Shown here piece by piece: positions 30,068 to 39,669 of a stretch of DNA of 64,000 nucleotides (its first letter is position 1; the number at the start of each line of letters is the position of its first letter). A program made the position numbers and the translations under genes. The DNA is taken from positions 18,806-82,805 of the forward strand of contig NZ_LNTY01000018.1 of the NCBI RefSeq assembly GCF_001559595.1. Direction: 5' to 3'. The notes beneath the pieces were generated by a model that worked only from the letters and a program-made list of their open reading frames with translations, was not told where the DNA came from and ran no database searches. This DNA is from Enterovibrio coralii. GTDB lineage: Bacteria > Pseudomonadota > Gammaproteobacteria > Enterobacterales > Vibrionaceae.

Positions 30068-30172
30068 TGAGAGTACCACCTGAAAGTTGACTAGAAACAG
30101 ACTAACAGGAAATCAACTTCCGGGTCACTAACAGCTTGTTCTTGCCGTGCTTTTATCGCTTTGGTTTTTGAT

Positions 30173-31180
30173 TTAGTCGTTATTAACCAGTTGCGGTGGA
30201 ACAATCACTTTTCTGCTCGTACCATCGGTTTTTTCTAATTGCTCAATGAGACGAAGAGCAGCTTGGCGGCCGATCTCTCTGGCATCAGAGTTCACAAATA
30301 CAATCGGTGGCTCCGTGAGCTCCGCTTCCTGCACTGCATCGAAACCCACAATCGAAATTTGTTTGTTGAAGATATTGTCTTTGCCAACCGTGCCGCCAAC
30401 ACGATGTACGCCGTGGACAGCACCTACTGCCGTGGACGAATAATGGCAAAGTACCGCAGTCACTTGCGGATGATTGGACAGCAGTTCCTCAACCGCTTTT
30501 GCCGCGGGAGCTTGACCCGCATCGCATTCAACCACCCACTCTGGCTTAAACGGCAGGCCAAACTGCATCAAGGTACTGCAGTAGCCGCCAACGCGCTCGG
30601 CGCGACACAAAGAGCTGCTTTTTCCGCCAACGTAGGCGATTCGGCGATGACCTTGGTTGATGAGGTATTCCGTTGCGAGTTTTGCGGCACTTGCGTTGTC
30701 TGGGCCGACATAATCAATTGGCTGATTGAGTGAAGCGCGTGAAATGCAAACCAGTGGCAGATTGTGAGCTTTAAGCGCCTCTGCGTTAACTTGCTGGTTT
30801 TCGTTGGTTGGACAAAACGCAATACCACCGACACCCTGACGCGCCATGGTCAAAATGCATTGCTCGAATTTTTCGTCATCTCCGCTTTGCGCCAGAAACA
30901 CCATATAGCCTTGCTTTTCTGTTTCCTCACAAAGGCCTGCCGCTACTTGCGCGTAATACGGGTCGCTGATGTCTTTTAAGATAAGGCCGATAATTTCACT
31001 GCTGTTTGATCGAAGATTTGCCGCAGCGCGATTACGGACATACCCCAACGCATTAACAGCGTTATTGACCTTTTCGATGGTATCCGGGGAGATACGACCT
31101 TTGTTGCCTAGAACCATGGATACCGTGGTAACAGATACGCCAGCGTGCTCGGCCACATCCGTGATGGTCACTTTTTTCAA
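30173..31180 (-). CDS. malI: LacI-family repressor MalI
   Basis: 335 residues. The LacI-type helix-turn-helix (TITDVAEHAGVSVTTVSMVLGNKGRISPDT, split in two helices) is followed by a periplasmic-binding-protein-like core. Divergent from malX-malY, with two copies of the MalI operator GATAAAACGTTTTATC between them, as in E. coli. It should repress malXY and perhaps itself; the natural inducer is not well established. ATG 31180 has AAGGAAGG just upstream on the minus strand. Confidence 0.92.
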   Translation of the reverse strand: MKKVTITDVAEHAGVSVTTVSMVLGNKGRISPDTIEKVNNAVNALGYVRNRAAANLRSNSSEIIGLILKDISDPYYAQVAAGLCEETEKQGYMVFLAQSGDDEKFEQCILTMARQGVGGIAFCPTNENQQVNAEALKAHNLPLVCISRASLNQPIDYVGPDNASAAKLATEYLINQGHRRIAYVGGKSSSLCRAERVGGYCSTLMQFGLPFKPEWVVECDAGQAPAAKAVEELLSNHPQVTAVLCHYSSTAVGAVHGVHRVGGTVGKDNIFNKQISIVGFDAVQEAELTEPPIVFVNSDAREIGRQAALRLIEQLEKTDGTSRKVIVPPQLVNND

Positions 31181-31267
31181 GAGCCTTCCTTAAAGCTGTA
31201 TGCCCCCAAAGCGTGATGTCAAAAAGGATATTAAACCGGCGGGGGAGAGAATCATCAGTTTACGCTT

Positions 31268-31283
31268 GATAAAACGTTTTACC
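31268..31283. promoter_or_regulatory. MalI operator, malI-proximal
   Basis: GATAAAACGTTTTACC, 15 of 16 matches to the palindrome at 31368, 88 bases from the malI start. Likely autoregulatory. Confidence 0.8.
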
Positions 31284-31351
31284 TGTAAAGGATACTGATA
31301 AATTCCCAAAATTTAAACCAGATCAAAATTATGGTTTTGCTGTGTGTGTGC

Positions 31352-31359
31352 AGATCACA
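31352..31359. promoter_or_regulatory. Possible CRP half-site upstream of malX
   Basis: AGATCACA matches the right half of a CRP site; the left half (alternating TGTG) is out of register. CRP control of malX is known in E. coli, so this is only suggestive. Confidence 0.35.
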
Positions 31360-31367
31360 ATTGTTTT

Positions 31368-31383
31368 GATAAAACGTTTTATC
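31368..31383. promoter_or_regulatory. MalI operator, malX-proximal
   Basis: Perfect 16-bp palindrome GATAAAACGTTTTATC, the known MalI target. A CATAAT -10-like box lies about 12 bases downstream, so binding should block the malX promoter. Confidence 0.88.
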
Positions 31384-31494
31384 AAAATTTTATTTGCATA
31401 ATATCCGCCCCGGAAACACAAAATGCCGCGCAGGGTGCTTTCTAATTTAAGCGTCTCGCGCATCTGTCATGTTCTCATGATTCGGAGAGTTGTA

Positions 31495-33075
31495 ATGACA
31501 ACTAAAGCAACAAAAACCACCATGTGGGAATTTCTGCAAAGCCTAGGTAAAACCTTCATGCTGCCAGTCGCATTGCTGGCGTTCTCAGGTATTTTGCTTG
31601 GGGTAGGTAGCTCACTGTCGAGTGATGCAGTTCGCGAAGCAATGCCCTTTTTAGACAACACCCTGCTTCAATATCTGTTTATGTGGATGACCAAGATTGG
31701 CTTGGTAGCATTCATTTATCTGCCAGTGATGTTCGCCATTGCTATCCCTCTCGGTCTGGCGCGTGAAGAAAAAGGCGTTGCAGCGTTCGCGGGTTTCGTT
31801 GGCTACGCAGCGTTTAACTTGGCGATTAACTTCTTCCTTACTGTGAACGGTGTACTGGGTGATGACGTTGAGCGCAAAGCGTACGGCGTGAAAAGTATCA
31901 TCGGCATCGAATCAATCGATACGGGGATTCTGGGCGCGGTGATGGTCGGTATCATCGTTGCGAAACTGCACCAGCGTTTCTACACCTTCAAGATGCCTGA
32001 CGCATTAGCATTCTTCGGCGGTGCGCGCTTTGTTCCAATCATCTCAGCTATCACACTGGGTGTTGTGGGTGTATTGATCCCGTTCGTATGGCCTTACTTC
32101 GCGGCAGGTATCAACGGCATTGGTAATCTGATTGCAGGTGCTGGCGCTTTCGGTCCATTCCTGTTCGGTACTGGTGAGCGTCTTCTTCTTCCTGTCGGTC
32201 TGCACCACATTCTGGTGGCTCTGGTTCGCTTTACTGAAGCGGGCGGCACCATGGAAGTGTGTGGCCAAACAGTGTCTGGTGCACTGACCATTTTCTACTC
32301 AGAGCTGTCTTGTGCTGATACAACAGGCTTTACGCCAGAAGTCACTGCCTTCCTGTCTCAAGGTAAGATGCCAGCATTCCTGGGTGGTCTGCCTGGTGCG
32401 GCACTGGCAATGTACCACTGTGCGAAACCAGAAAACCGCAGCAAGATTAAAGCACTTCTGATCTCAGGTGTGGTTGCATGTGTGGTTGGCGGTATTACAG
32501 AACCTTTGGAATTCCTGTTCCTGTTCGTTGCGCCTGCACTGTACTTCATCCACGCAATCCTGACCGGCCTTGGCTTCATGGTGATGGGTCTGCTGGATGT
32601 GACCATCGGTAACACTGACGGCAACATCATCGACTTCTTGGTCTTCGGTGTACTGCAAGGCACAGCAACCAAATGGTATCTGGTCCCTGTTGTAGCAGCA
32701 GTATGGTTTGCGGTTTACTACGCGGTGTTCAAGTTCGCCATTACTAAGTTCAACCTGAAAACGCCGGGTCGTGAAGTAGACACTGCAGAGGTGGATTCTG
32801 AGCTGGAAGCGGCATTCATCAATGAATCAGGCAAAGGCGCAGCTATCCTTGCGGCACTGGGTGGCAAAGATAACATCACCTCACTGGATAACTGCATTAC
32901 ACGTCTTCGTATGTCAGTGAAGAACATGGATTTGGTTGATGATAAGAAGCTAAAAGCTTACGGCGCACTGGGTGTGGTGAAGCTTGATGCGCACAACCTA
33001 CAAGTGGTTATCGGTACGCAGGTGCATTTGGTTAAAAATGAAATGCAGGCATTGATTTCAGCGACAGCGAGCTAA
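31495..33075 (+). CDS. malX: PTS maltose/glucose transporter subunit IICB (MalX)
   Basis: About 526 residues. The EIIC membrane domain (about 10-430) has MLPVALLAFSGILLGVG, GERLLLPVGLHHIL and GGITEPLEFLFLFVAP segments. The C-terminal EIIB domain has its phospho-cysteine in LDNCITRLRM near residue 467. It imports and phosphorylates a sugar (glucose-type) at the inner membrane; EIIA must come from elsewhere. GGAGAG 31483-31488 supports ATG 31495 over the longer frame at 31423. Followed by malY, 81 bases downstream. Confidence 0.92.
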   Translation: MTTKATKTTMWEFLQSLGKTFMLPVALLAFSGILLGVGSSLSSDAVREAMPFLDNTLLQYLFMWMTKIGLVAFIYLPVMFAIAIPLGLAREEKGVAAFAGFVGYAAFNLAINFFLTVNGVLGDDVERKAYGVKSIIGIESIDTGILGAVMVGIIVAKLHQRFYTFKMPDALAFFGGARFVPIISAITLGVVGVLIPFVWPYFAAGINGIGNLIAGAGAFGPFLFGTGERLLLPVGLHHILVALVRFTEAGGTMEVCGQTVSGALTIFYSELSCADTTGFTPEVTAFLSQGKMPAFLGGLPGAALAMYHCAKPENRSKIKALLISGVVACVVGGITEPLEFLFLFVAPALYFIHAILTGLGFMVMGLLDVTIGNTDGNIIDFLVFGVLQGTATKWYLVPVVAAVWFAVYYAVFKFAITKFNLKTPGREVDTAEVDSELEAAFINESGKGAAILAALGGKDNITSLDNCITRLRMSVKNMDLVDDKKLKAYGALGVVKLDAHNLQVVIGTQVHLVKNEMQALISATAS

Positions 33076-33095
33076 GCTCTCGGTTCCCCCTTTTA

Positions 33096-33128
33096 AACCC
33101 TCGGAGACTTAATTGGCCCGAGGGTTTT
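33096..33128 (+). terminator. Hairpin with T-run between malX and malY
   Basis: AACCCTCGG (33096-33104) / CCGAGGGTT (33118-33126), 13-base loop, then TTTT. It may attenuate malY relative to malX. Confidence 0.65.
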
Positions 33129-33156
33129 CCTGTTTCAGATGAGGTTTGAAAGACTC

Positions 33157-34338
33157 ATGAGCAAAATAGATTTTGATACCCCAATTGATCGCATGGGCAC
33201 CTATTGCACCCAGTGGGATTATGTTCAGGACCGATTCGGCAAAGCGGGATTGCTGCCATTTACCATTTCAGACATGGACTTTGCGGCACCAGAAGCCGTG
33301 ATGAATGCGCTGAAAGCGCGCCTTGAGCACCCTGTATTGGGCTACAGCCGTTGGAATCATGACGATTTTAAAGGTGCGATTGAGAGCTGGTACCAACGCC
33401 GTTTTGATGCCCTGATTGATAAAGACACTATTGTCTATGGGCCATCGGTGATTTACATCATCGCAAAGTTAATTGAGAAGTGGAGCCATGCAGGTGATGG
33501 CGTGGTGTTCCAGACTCCGGCCTATGATGCGTTTGATAAGTTGGTGGAAGGTTCAGGCCGACGTTGTATTCGTAACCCGCTGCTAAAAACGGCTGACGGT
33601 TGGGAAATCAACTGGGTGCAGTTAGAAGAGCAGCTCTCACAGGCAGACACGACAATCTTCCTCCTTTGCAGCCCGCATAATCCAACCGGACGTGTTTGGT
33701 CGCGTGATGAGTTAACACGCGTTGCAGAGCTTTGTGATTTGCATGATGTGGCACTGATTTCTGACGAAATTCATATGGATGTTGTATTTAAAAAGCACAC
33801 ACCGTTTCTGGGCTTCGGCATGGACCAGCGTTGGGCATTGGTGACCTCAGCATCGAAGTCATTCAACATTCCAGCTTTAAATGGTGCTTATGCGTTTATT
33901 CCTAATGAGAAAGCACGCAATGACTACCTGTTCAAGTTAAAAGAAGTGGATGGGCTGTCTTCTCCCTCTATCCTTGGTGTGATTGGCATGATGGCGGCTT
34001 ACAATGAAGGTGAAGAGTGGCTGGATTCTCTAAATGCGTATGTGCGTGAAAGCCATGAGTATGTGAGTGCGCGACTGAAAGAAGCTTTCCCTTCAGTGAA
34101 CTACCACGTGCCTGATGCCACGTATCTGGGCTGGATAGATTTAACATCACTGAATCTGGATATGGCAAAACTTCAAAAGGACCTGATTGAGCACTTTAAC
34201 GTCGCCATTATGGATGGCAGTGTCTACGGCGAGATGGGACGAGGATATGTCCGACTAAATCTTGGCTGTGCGCGTTCGAAAGTCGAGGCTGGTTTGGAAG
34301 CCTTGATAGGTGTGGCGAAGATGCAAATCCATTGCTAA
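33157..34338 (+). CDS. malY: MalY-type PLP-dependent cystathionine beta-lyase
   Basis: About 393 residues, fold-type I aminotransferase family. Signature segments are CTQWDYV, FTISDMDFA, YGPSVIYI, SPHNPTGRVW, ISDEIHMD and SASKSFNIPAL, with the PLP lysine near residue 234. It cleaves C-S beta bonds; in E. coli it also antagonises the activator MalT. ATG 33157 (MSKIDFDTP) aligns best with the family; ATG 33139 would add six residues. Second gene of the malXY operon. Confidence 0.92.
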   Translation: MSKIDFDTPIDRMGTYCTQWDYVQDRFGKAGLLPFTISDMDFAAPEAVMNALKARLEHPVLGYSRWNHDDFKGAIESWYQRRFDALIDKDTIVYGPSVIYIIAKLIEKWSHAGDGVVFQTPAYDAFDKLVEGSGRRCIRNPLLKTADGWEINWVQLEEQLSQADTTIFLLCSPHNPTGRVWSRDELTRVAELCDLHDVALISDEIHMDVVFKKHTPFLGFGMDQRWALVTSASKSFNIPALNGAYAFIPNEKARNDYLFKLKEVDGLSSPSILGVIGMMAAYNEGEEWLDSLNAYVRESHEYVSARLKEAFPSVNYHVPDATYLGWIDLTSLNLDMAKLQKDLIEHFNVAIMDGSVYGEMGRGYVRLNLGCARSKVEAGLEALIGVAKMQIHC

Positions 34339-34365
34339 CAGACAAATCATTGTGTCTGAAAGAAG

Positions 34366-34393
34366 AAAAGCCCAGCGAGTTTCTGGGCTTTTT
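34366..34393. terminator. Bidirectional terminator between malY and chemoreceptor
   Basis: AAAAGCCCAG (34366-34375), loop CGAGTTT, CTGGGCTTTT (34383-34392). Confidence 0.9.
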
Positions 34394-34395
34394 GC

Positions 34396-36021
34396 TTAAG
34401 CGACAGCACGAGATTCCGTCGTTCTAAACTGCTCGATCAACTTCGTTAACGTTGAAGATTGGGTGCTCAGTTGGCTGCTCACATTGCTGGTGGTTGAAAT
34501 GGCTTCGGTGAGTGATTGGCTGTCGTGTTTCAGCGAGCGGCGTCTTTCTGTTAATTGTCCAAGCTCTTGATGTTGTGAAGACAAAGCCGCTTCCACTTCT
34601 GCGCTCAACTGCTCAAGCCCAGCGAAGGTGCGGTTCATCTCGGCCAAGTAGTGTTGCAATTGGATACCCGCGGTTTGGTTTTCTTCGCTTGCGTGTTTTG
34701 TGTCTTGTAGGAGTTTGCTTGCTTTCTCCACTTGATTGAGCAAATCATTGATCCAGTTGCGAATGTCACCTGTTGATTCAGAGGTTCTGAGTGAGAGGTT
34801 TCGCACTTCATCTGCAACAACGGCAAACCCTCTGCCGTATTCACCCGCACGGGCGGCTTCAATCGCGGCGTTCAAAGCGAGCAGGTTGGTTTGCTCGGCA
34901 ATGTCTTCGATAACGCCCATCACTTTCGCGATTTTCTCACTGGTAACTTTAAGGCTGTCCATGGTGAGTTCGACGCTACTGACGGCTTCTACGCTGTGCG
35001 AGATGGATTTTTGCGTCGTGCTCATTTGAGAGGTTAGCTCTTCGTTGTCTATTGCCAACTTGCTGATGCATTCGCGGGTATTTGTCATTGCTGACGCAAT
35101 CTCCGATGTAGCACTTTCCATCACGGTGAGTGAGTGCGCGACTTCGGTGATTTGGTTTTGTGTATTCACATTGATGTCTGAGACATGGCGATGCTGGGTA
35201 TCAAGCGTGTCAGACTGCAAAGCAAGCTCACCAGAACGCGCTTGGATGTGCGTGACAAAAGTACTGAATTTCTCGAGGAGATTGTTAGATGCGGTTGCAA
35301 CTGCGCTCACTTCATCGCGGTATTTATCGTTAATTCTTACCGTCAGATCAGAGTTAACATCGATATTTGTAAGCTGAAGGGAAATATTGTTCAGCCTTAC
35401 AATGACGGTTCTGCGGAGCCAAAGCATCAGAGCCACGGACAGCGCAAGTGCCAAGCTTCCAACGACATAAATCACAGACGATTGATTGTCGAGAAATGAG
35501 ATCAAGTTGTTCGCAGACAGTCGAGCGTGCTTTTGCCTGTCGGCAAGCTTCTCATCAATAGAGGCAAGTAACGGATCAACAGCGGGATACATGTCGAAAT
35601 CGACAAGGCGACCTGCATCATAGAAGCTTTTGTCTTTTATCGTTTTCTCAAACTTCTCTATGTATAAATCGAGCTTTTCTTTCTCACCAATATGCTGTTG
35701 GTGCCAAGCAGCAAGCTCGGGGTAGCGGTCAATGGCGTTCCAGGTGTACGCATAATCAACTTTGAAAAGCTCAAACTGTTGTTCAACCTCACTCCAAAAC
35801 AACAACTGCGCTTTCACTTTTTGTGACAGCGTCACAAGTGTGCGCTGATTTCGCTCCAACGCCATCAAGGTCCACACTTCCGGTAGTTGTTGGTTAATGT
35901 ACGTCGAATAGGAATCGGAAGATCGTGACGAAATCCAGAGAGCCATGCTAGCTAACCCTATCGTCGACACAATGAATAACGTAAATGCGATCAGCAACCT
36001 TTGGCGTACGCTCATAGTCAT
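34396..36021 (-). CDS. Methyl-accepting chemotaxis protein
   Basis: 541 residues. Two membrane helices (about 8-28 and 186-206) enclose a 155-residue periplasmic helical ligand domain. A HAMP domain follows (about 207-260), then a signalling domain with the hairpin tip [19 protein letters not shown] and [15 protein letters not shown]. It should signal to CheA/CheW. Start ATG 36021 or 36015. Ligand unknown. Confidence 0.92.
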   Translation of the reverse strand: MTMSVRQRLLIAFTLFIVSTIGLASMALWISSRSSDSYSTYINQQLPEVWTLMALERNQRTLVTLSQKVKAQLLFWSEVEQQFELFKVDYAYTWNAIDRYPELAAWHQQHIGEKEKLDLYIEKFEKTIKDKSFYDAGRLVDFDMYPAVDPLLASIDEKLADRQKHARLSANNLISFLDNQSSVIYVVGSLALALSVALMLWLRRTVIVRLNNISLQLTNIDVNSDLTVRINDKYRDEVSAVATASNNLLEKFSTFVTHIQARSGELALQSDTLDTQHRHVSDINVNTQNQITEVAHSLTVMESATSEIASAMTNTRECISKLAIDNEELTSQMSTTQKSISHSVEAVSSVELTMDSLKVTSEKIAKVMGVIEDIAEQTNLLALNAAIEAARAGEYGRGFAVVADEVRNLSLRTSESTGDIRNWINDLLNQVEKASKLLQDTKHASEENQTAGIQLQHYLAEMNRTFAGLEQLSAEVEAALSSQHQELGQLTERRRSLKHDSQSLTEAISTTSNVSSQLSTQSSTLTKLIEQFRTTESRAVA

Positions 36022-36216
36022 ACCTACTTCTTATTAACTTGGGCGCGTACAACCTATTTTCGGCGTGTGTCGTTTTGGTTACAGAGTCATCAATAATCCA
36101 TGATACAAACAAAACTTCGGCTTACTTCACAACGAATTAGCGTATTATAACTGTTTTTATAAACAGTATTTTGGCGATAATATTCAAATTGGTGAATATT
36201 GAATAAGGGTAAGGAA

Positions 36217-36591
36217 ATGCTCAATCATGTTTCAGTCGGAACGTCAGATCTTCAATCCGCCATGCGTTTCTACGATGCTGTCATGGAAACTCTTTCCGTC
36301 TCTCGCACCCATACGATTGAGGGAGTTGCTGCCGCGTATGGGGCTCAGTTCGAGTTTTGGGTTGGCTTACCGTATGCCGGCAAAGCGAGTGCAGGAAACG
36401 GCGTACATATCGCTTTGACCGCGCCTTCGAAAGAGGCGGTGAATGCCTTCCATCAAGCAGCGATTGAACAGGGTGGGAAATGCGATGGAGCACCCGGATA
36501 CCGCGCTGAATATGGGGATGGCTATTACGCAGCGTATATAAAAGATCTCGATGGGAATAAGATAGAAGCGGTTTGTTTAGTTATCGGGTGA
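36217..36591 (+). CDS. VOC (glyoxalase/bleomycin-resistance) family protein
   Basis: 124 residues. The paired beta-alpha-beta-beta-beta vicinal-oxygen-chelate fold is seen: MLNHVSVGTSDLQSAMRFYDAV at the start, HIALTAPSKEAVNAFHQAA in the middle, and GYYAAYIKDLDGNKIEAV at the end. It is a metal-dependent lyase or binding protein of unknown substrate. ATG 36217 follows AAGGGTAAGG. It ends 7 bases before the next gene. Confidence 0.85.
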   Translation: MLNHVSVGTSDLQSAMRFYDAVMETLSVSRTHTIEGVAAAYGAQFEFWVGLPYAGKASAGNGVHIALTAPSKEAVNAFHQAAIEQGGKCDGAPGYRAEYGDGYYAAYIKDLDGNKIEAVCLVIG

Positions 36592-36598
36592 GGACGTT

Positions 36599-36946
36599 GT
36601 GAAAACGATTAAGATAATCATTGCAGTGGTTGCGGTATTTGCGGCCAGTTCTTCCTATGCCTTTGAGGAAGAAAATTTTTTAGGTAATAACTCGGTACGT
36701 CAGGAAATTCGTGAACTGCAAAGACAAGTGAAGCAGTTAGAACGAAGAGTACGGCAGCTAGAGCGAGAACAAGGCGATTCTTCAATCTCTAGTCGCTGGG
36801 GATGTTACCTTGACGACTTGAGAGCAGGTGGTATTTACGGCACTGGCTACACCAAAGCAGAAGCAAAAGGGCGTGTCCTAGAAAAGTGTGCCGAAAAAGA
36901 TGGCACCTGCTTTGAATCCAGCGTGAAGTGCAGTACTGAAGACTGA
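36599..36946 (+). CDS. Small exported coiled-coil protein
   Basis: 115 residues. Signal peptide (MKTIKIIIAVVAVFAAS...YA), then a strongly charged coiled coil of about 35 residues (EIRELQRQVKQLERRVRQLE) and a Cys-containing C-terminal module (WGCYLDDL, KCAEKDGTCFESSVKC; four Cys, perhaps two disulfides). Periplasmic and probably oligomeric. GTG 36599 follows GAGG. Not recognised beyond that. Confidence 0.7.
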   Translation: MKTIKIIIAVVAVFAASSSYAFEEENFLGNNSVRQEIRELQRQVKQLERRVRQLEREQGDSSISSRWGCYLDDLRAGGIYGTGYTKAEAKGRVLEKCAEKDGTCFESSVKCSTED

Positions 36947-37109
36947 TTCTCAAGCTCGACATTGGGTGACGTAACTTTTTGGGAAATCTGACAAATAAGT
37001 TGGACAACGCCATTTTATCATCGGACCGTCACCGAAATTCAGCACTTCTCTTCTACGCTGGTTAAGCCTTGCCGTGTATGGCTAATTCAATCAGCGTAGA
37101 GGACATTTC

Positions 37110-38348
37110 ATGACAGGCTACAACCCGCATTTTCTCAATGGTTTCACCATTGAATTTCCCAAGTTGTCTTCAAATCTCAGCATGACTGTCGCAAGGAGTG
37201 ACGAATTAAGAGAAGGCTACATAGCCGACTATCCCAATTTCAGCATTGTGATCAACGCTGATGAAGATAAGCGTTCTGCTGCCGTGGTGGCCTTCCAGTT
37301 TGACCAGACGTTGTTTAAATCCACCAAGCGGCGCGGAAAATGGCGAATGGATTATAGGTTCGATGATTTTGATGTGCTGGGTCCTGAGTACTATTACCAA
37401 AATCCTTACGACCGAGGTCATCTGGCTAGACGCTCTACGGCGGGATTTGGTCAGACGCAAACCGAAGCGCAACGTAATGCGAACGAAACCTTTTATTACA
37501 CCAATGCCGCGCTGCAACACGCCAACCTCAATCAAGATGAATGGCTCTCGCTCGAAGAGTACGCCCGCAATTTGCAAGATGCACAGGATGGAAAAGTTCT
37601 GAGCTTCAACGGCTGCATTTATGGCGACACCGACCGTTCAATTACGCCAGATGGTTTACCTATCGCTCGGGTTCCTGCGGGCTTTTTCAAGGTGCTGGCG
37701 TTCGTGAATCAAGAAGGAGAGTTGGAAGTTCGCGCCTTTATCCAATACCAAGACCGCGAGGCACTTCGTGATAAACAGGCATCTCGGCGTGTTGGCTATG
37801 ACAATGTGGTGTATCAAACCAGCTTGATGGAAGTGGAAGAACTGACTGGGCTGATCTTTGACCCGAAAATGTATTCGGCCAATCCTTTGTTCTTCAGTAA
37901 TCAACCGGACGGTAATCCGATGAATGTGGTTGATACACCAGAACGCATTGAGATCACGCGAAACGAAGACATTATCTCGCCAGGGCAAACTCGAAAGACA
38001 ATTCGCGATGATGATGTAGACGTTTACCTCATTGCTGCCTTGGTCAATCCAGATGGTGTGGATGCAGGAAATGAATGGGTGAGCATGATTAACCTGTCAG
38101 GCAATGAGATTGATATGACAGGCTGGACCTTGGTTGATAGAGCCAGTAAGCGCGAACAACTTTCTATCACCAAACTTGCGCCGGGTGCCTCTCATGTTCA
38201 GCACCTTAGTGTGATTCAGTTAAACAACAATGGTGATACCCTTGAGCTGTACGATGCCGATGGTGCTCGAATTGACTGGGTGATCTACCAAGAAAAAGAG
38301 GTCAAAGCAGGAAAACCAGTGCTCTTTATGGAGCCCACCTCCTTATAG
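37110..38348 (+). CDS. DNA/RNA non-specific endonuclease (NUC1) fused to a lamin-tail-like domain
   Basis: 412 residues. The beta-beta-alpha-metal nuclease domain (about 15-250) has the active-site DRGHL (catalytic His near 104) and a metal-binding Asn in ANETFYYTNAALQHANLNQ (about 131-149). The C-terminus (about 300-410) is lamin-tail-like: EWVSMINLSGNEIDMTGWTL and GDTLELYDADGARIDWV. No N-terminal signal peptide is visible, unusual for a secreted nuclease. GAGGA precedes ATG 37110. It lies just upstream of the tandem GTPase genes, with a weak terminator between. Confidence 0.85.
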   Translation: MTGYNPHFLNGFTIEFPKLSSNLSMTVARSDELREGYIADYPNFSIVINADEDKRSAAVVAFQFDQTLFKSTKRRGKWRMDYRFDDFDVLGPEYYYQNPYDRGHLARRSTAGFGQTQTEAQRNANETFYYTNAALQHANLNQDEWLSLEEYARNLQDAQDGKVLSFNGCIYGDTDRSITPDGLPIARVPAGFFKVLAFVNQEGELEVRAFIQYQDREALRDKQASRRVGYDNVVYQTSLMEVEELTGLIFDPKMYSANPLFFSNQPDGNPMNVVDTPERIEITRNEDIISPGQTRKTIRDDDVDVYLIAALVNPDGVDAGNEWVSMINLSGNEIDMTGWTLVDRASKREQLSITKLAPGASHVQHLSVIQLNNNGDTLELYDADGARIDWVIYQEKEVKAGKPVLFMEPTSL

Positions 38349-38365
38349 TTTTAGTGCTTTTTGAT

Positions 38366-38388
38366 AAGTCCGCGTTGGCGGGCTTTTT
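38366..38388 (+). terminator. Weak terminator after NUC1 gene
   Basis: AAGTCCGC / GCGGGCTT stem (one G-T pair), loop GTTG, followed by TTTTT. Confidence 0.6.
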
Positions 38389-38462
38389 CATTTTCATCAG
38401 GCATCGAATTCCCTCTCTCAGAGACTTCAATACCTTATAACGCAGAGTCAGAAAAACTTACG

Positions 38463-38511
38463 GTCTCTATCAAGTGCGAGACAGTCTTGGCTGCCAATAC
38501 ATGCATATAGT
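38463..38511 (+). promoter_or_regulatory. Conserved upstream box of GTPase 1
   Basis: CTATCAAGTGCGAGACA at 38467-38483 matches 16 of 17 bases of a box upstream of GTPase 2, and TATAGT follows at 38506-38511 in both. GTCTC at 38463 with GAGAC at 38478 also gives a GTCTC-N10-GAGAC dyad. Confidence 0.5.
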
Positions 38512-38562
38512 GGAAAGGTGTCCGGTTCAGCAGTGAATCTAGCAAAGAGGAGAACCACCACC

Positions 38563-39603
38563 ATGCACATGGAAAACAACGTAGACACCCAAATTTTTAG
38601 GGCGTTAATGAAGGAAGATAAGGGTGATACGGCAAAGGTTCAGCCTCACGCATTGTCTTTTTTCGCTGAAGTCAGCCAGCACATCAGTGCTTCTACCACC
38701 ATCGAAGATGACTACAAAATACGTATTCAACAACGCATTGCCGCGTTGTCTTCTGAGTCTCTCAATATCTTAATGGTAGGTGCGGAAAACGTCGGTAAGT
38801 CGACCACGCTGAGTGCATTGTTTGGCGAACATGATTGGACAAATGATGCCCCAAATAAAAGTATGATTGTCCGTAACGATCTTGCGCAGCTAACGCTGTG
38901 GGAAGCGAGATTGCCAAGTGACAGTGATAATCCGCAACAAGCGACTAATGAATTAGGTTCATTGCTCTCTGAAAGTGATGAACAAGGCAGACCCTTGGTG
39001 GATTTGGTGCTGGTGGTGTTAGATGCAACCAGTAATAACCTCGAAAGCTGCTATCGAGATATCAGCGACACACTGGTACCAATGCTCGGCAGACAAACCG
39101 AAAACCGTCTGATGGTATTGATGAATAAAGCGGACAAAGTGGCGCAAAACATCAGAGGCACTGCTTCTAACCAATTGATGCCCCTTGACGCGGAAATCTG
39201 GCTGGATTGCACGGCGGCAACGATTCGCTATCGCTTGATCCACAACACGGGTGTGCAAACGCGCCCAATCGCTTACAGCGCGTTGGCAGGTGACTCACCA
39301 GCAAATCGTCCTTACAACCTGATGAAAGTCGTTGCCCGCATGATGGTGACACTGCCAGAAGAGAAACGTCTGCTTTTGTTGAATCAGCCATTTACCCAAG
39401 GTGACGACTACTGGCGTGATCATGATGACAGGCTCTTATACCTGCAAAGTGTCGAAAATCTGTGCTTTGATAACCTGCATCTTGGTGCGAGAGATGGCGA
39501 CAGATTTGGTGGTCAGCTAGGTGCGTTCCTCGGCAGGAATGGACGTGCACTGGGCGAGATCGTTTGTGATGCCTTAAGAAAGCAATTTGGCATTAGCTTG
39601 TAA
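38563..39603 (+). CDS. P-loop GTPase, copy 1, with degenerate G3 motif
   Basis: About 346 residues, a TRAFAC-class GTPase of the HSR1/MMR1-like (YeeP/YfjP-type) group. G1 is GAENVGKST near 73 and G4 is NKAD near 188. The position expected for the DxxG G3 motif reads LWEARLPS, so Mg2+/gamma-phosphate sensing may be lost. The C-terminus (GARDGDRFGGQLGAFLGRNGRALGE) matches copy 2. GAGGAG at 38547-38552 supports ATG 38563. It has its own terminator, so the two copies are separate transcripts. Function unknown. Confidence 0.8.
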   Translation: MHMENNVDTQIFRALMKEDKGDTAKVQPHALSFFAEVSQHISASTTIEDDYKIRIQQRIAALSSESLNILMVGAENVGKSTTLSALFGEHDWTNDAPNKSMIVRNDLAQLTLWEARLPSDSDNPQQATNELGSLLSESDEQGRPLVDLVLVVLDATSNNLESCYRDISDTLVPMLGRQTENRLMVLMNKADKVAQNIRGTASNQLMPLDAEIWLDCTAATIRYRLIHNTGVQTRPIAYSALAGDSPANRPYNLMKVVARMMVTLPEEKRLLLLNQPFTQGDDYWRDHDDRLLYLQSVENLCFDNLHLGARDGDRFGGQLGAFLGRNGRALGEIVCDALRKQFGISL

Positions 39604-39620
39604 CCGTCAATCGTTCTGTA

Positions 39621-39646
39621 AAAAGCCAGCGAAACTGCTGGCTTTT
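39621..39646 (+). terminator. Terminator after GTPase copy 1
   Basis: AAAAGCCAGC / GCTGGCTTTT, loop GAAACT. Confidence 0.9.
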
Positions 39647-39669
39647 TATTGCGTTGCGTTCGAGAAAAA

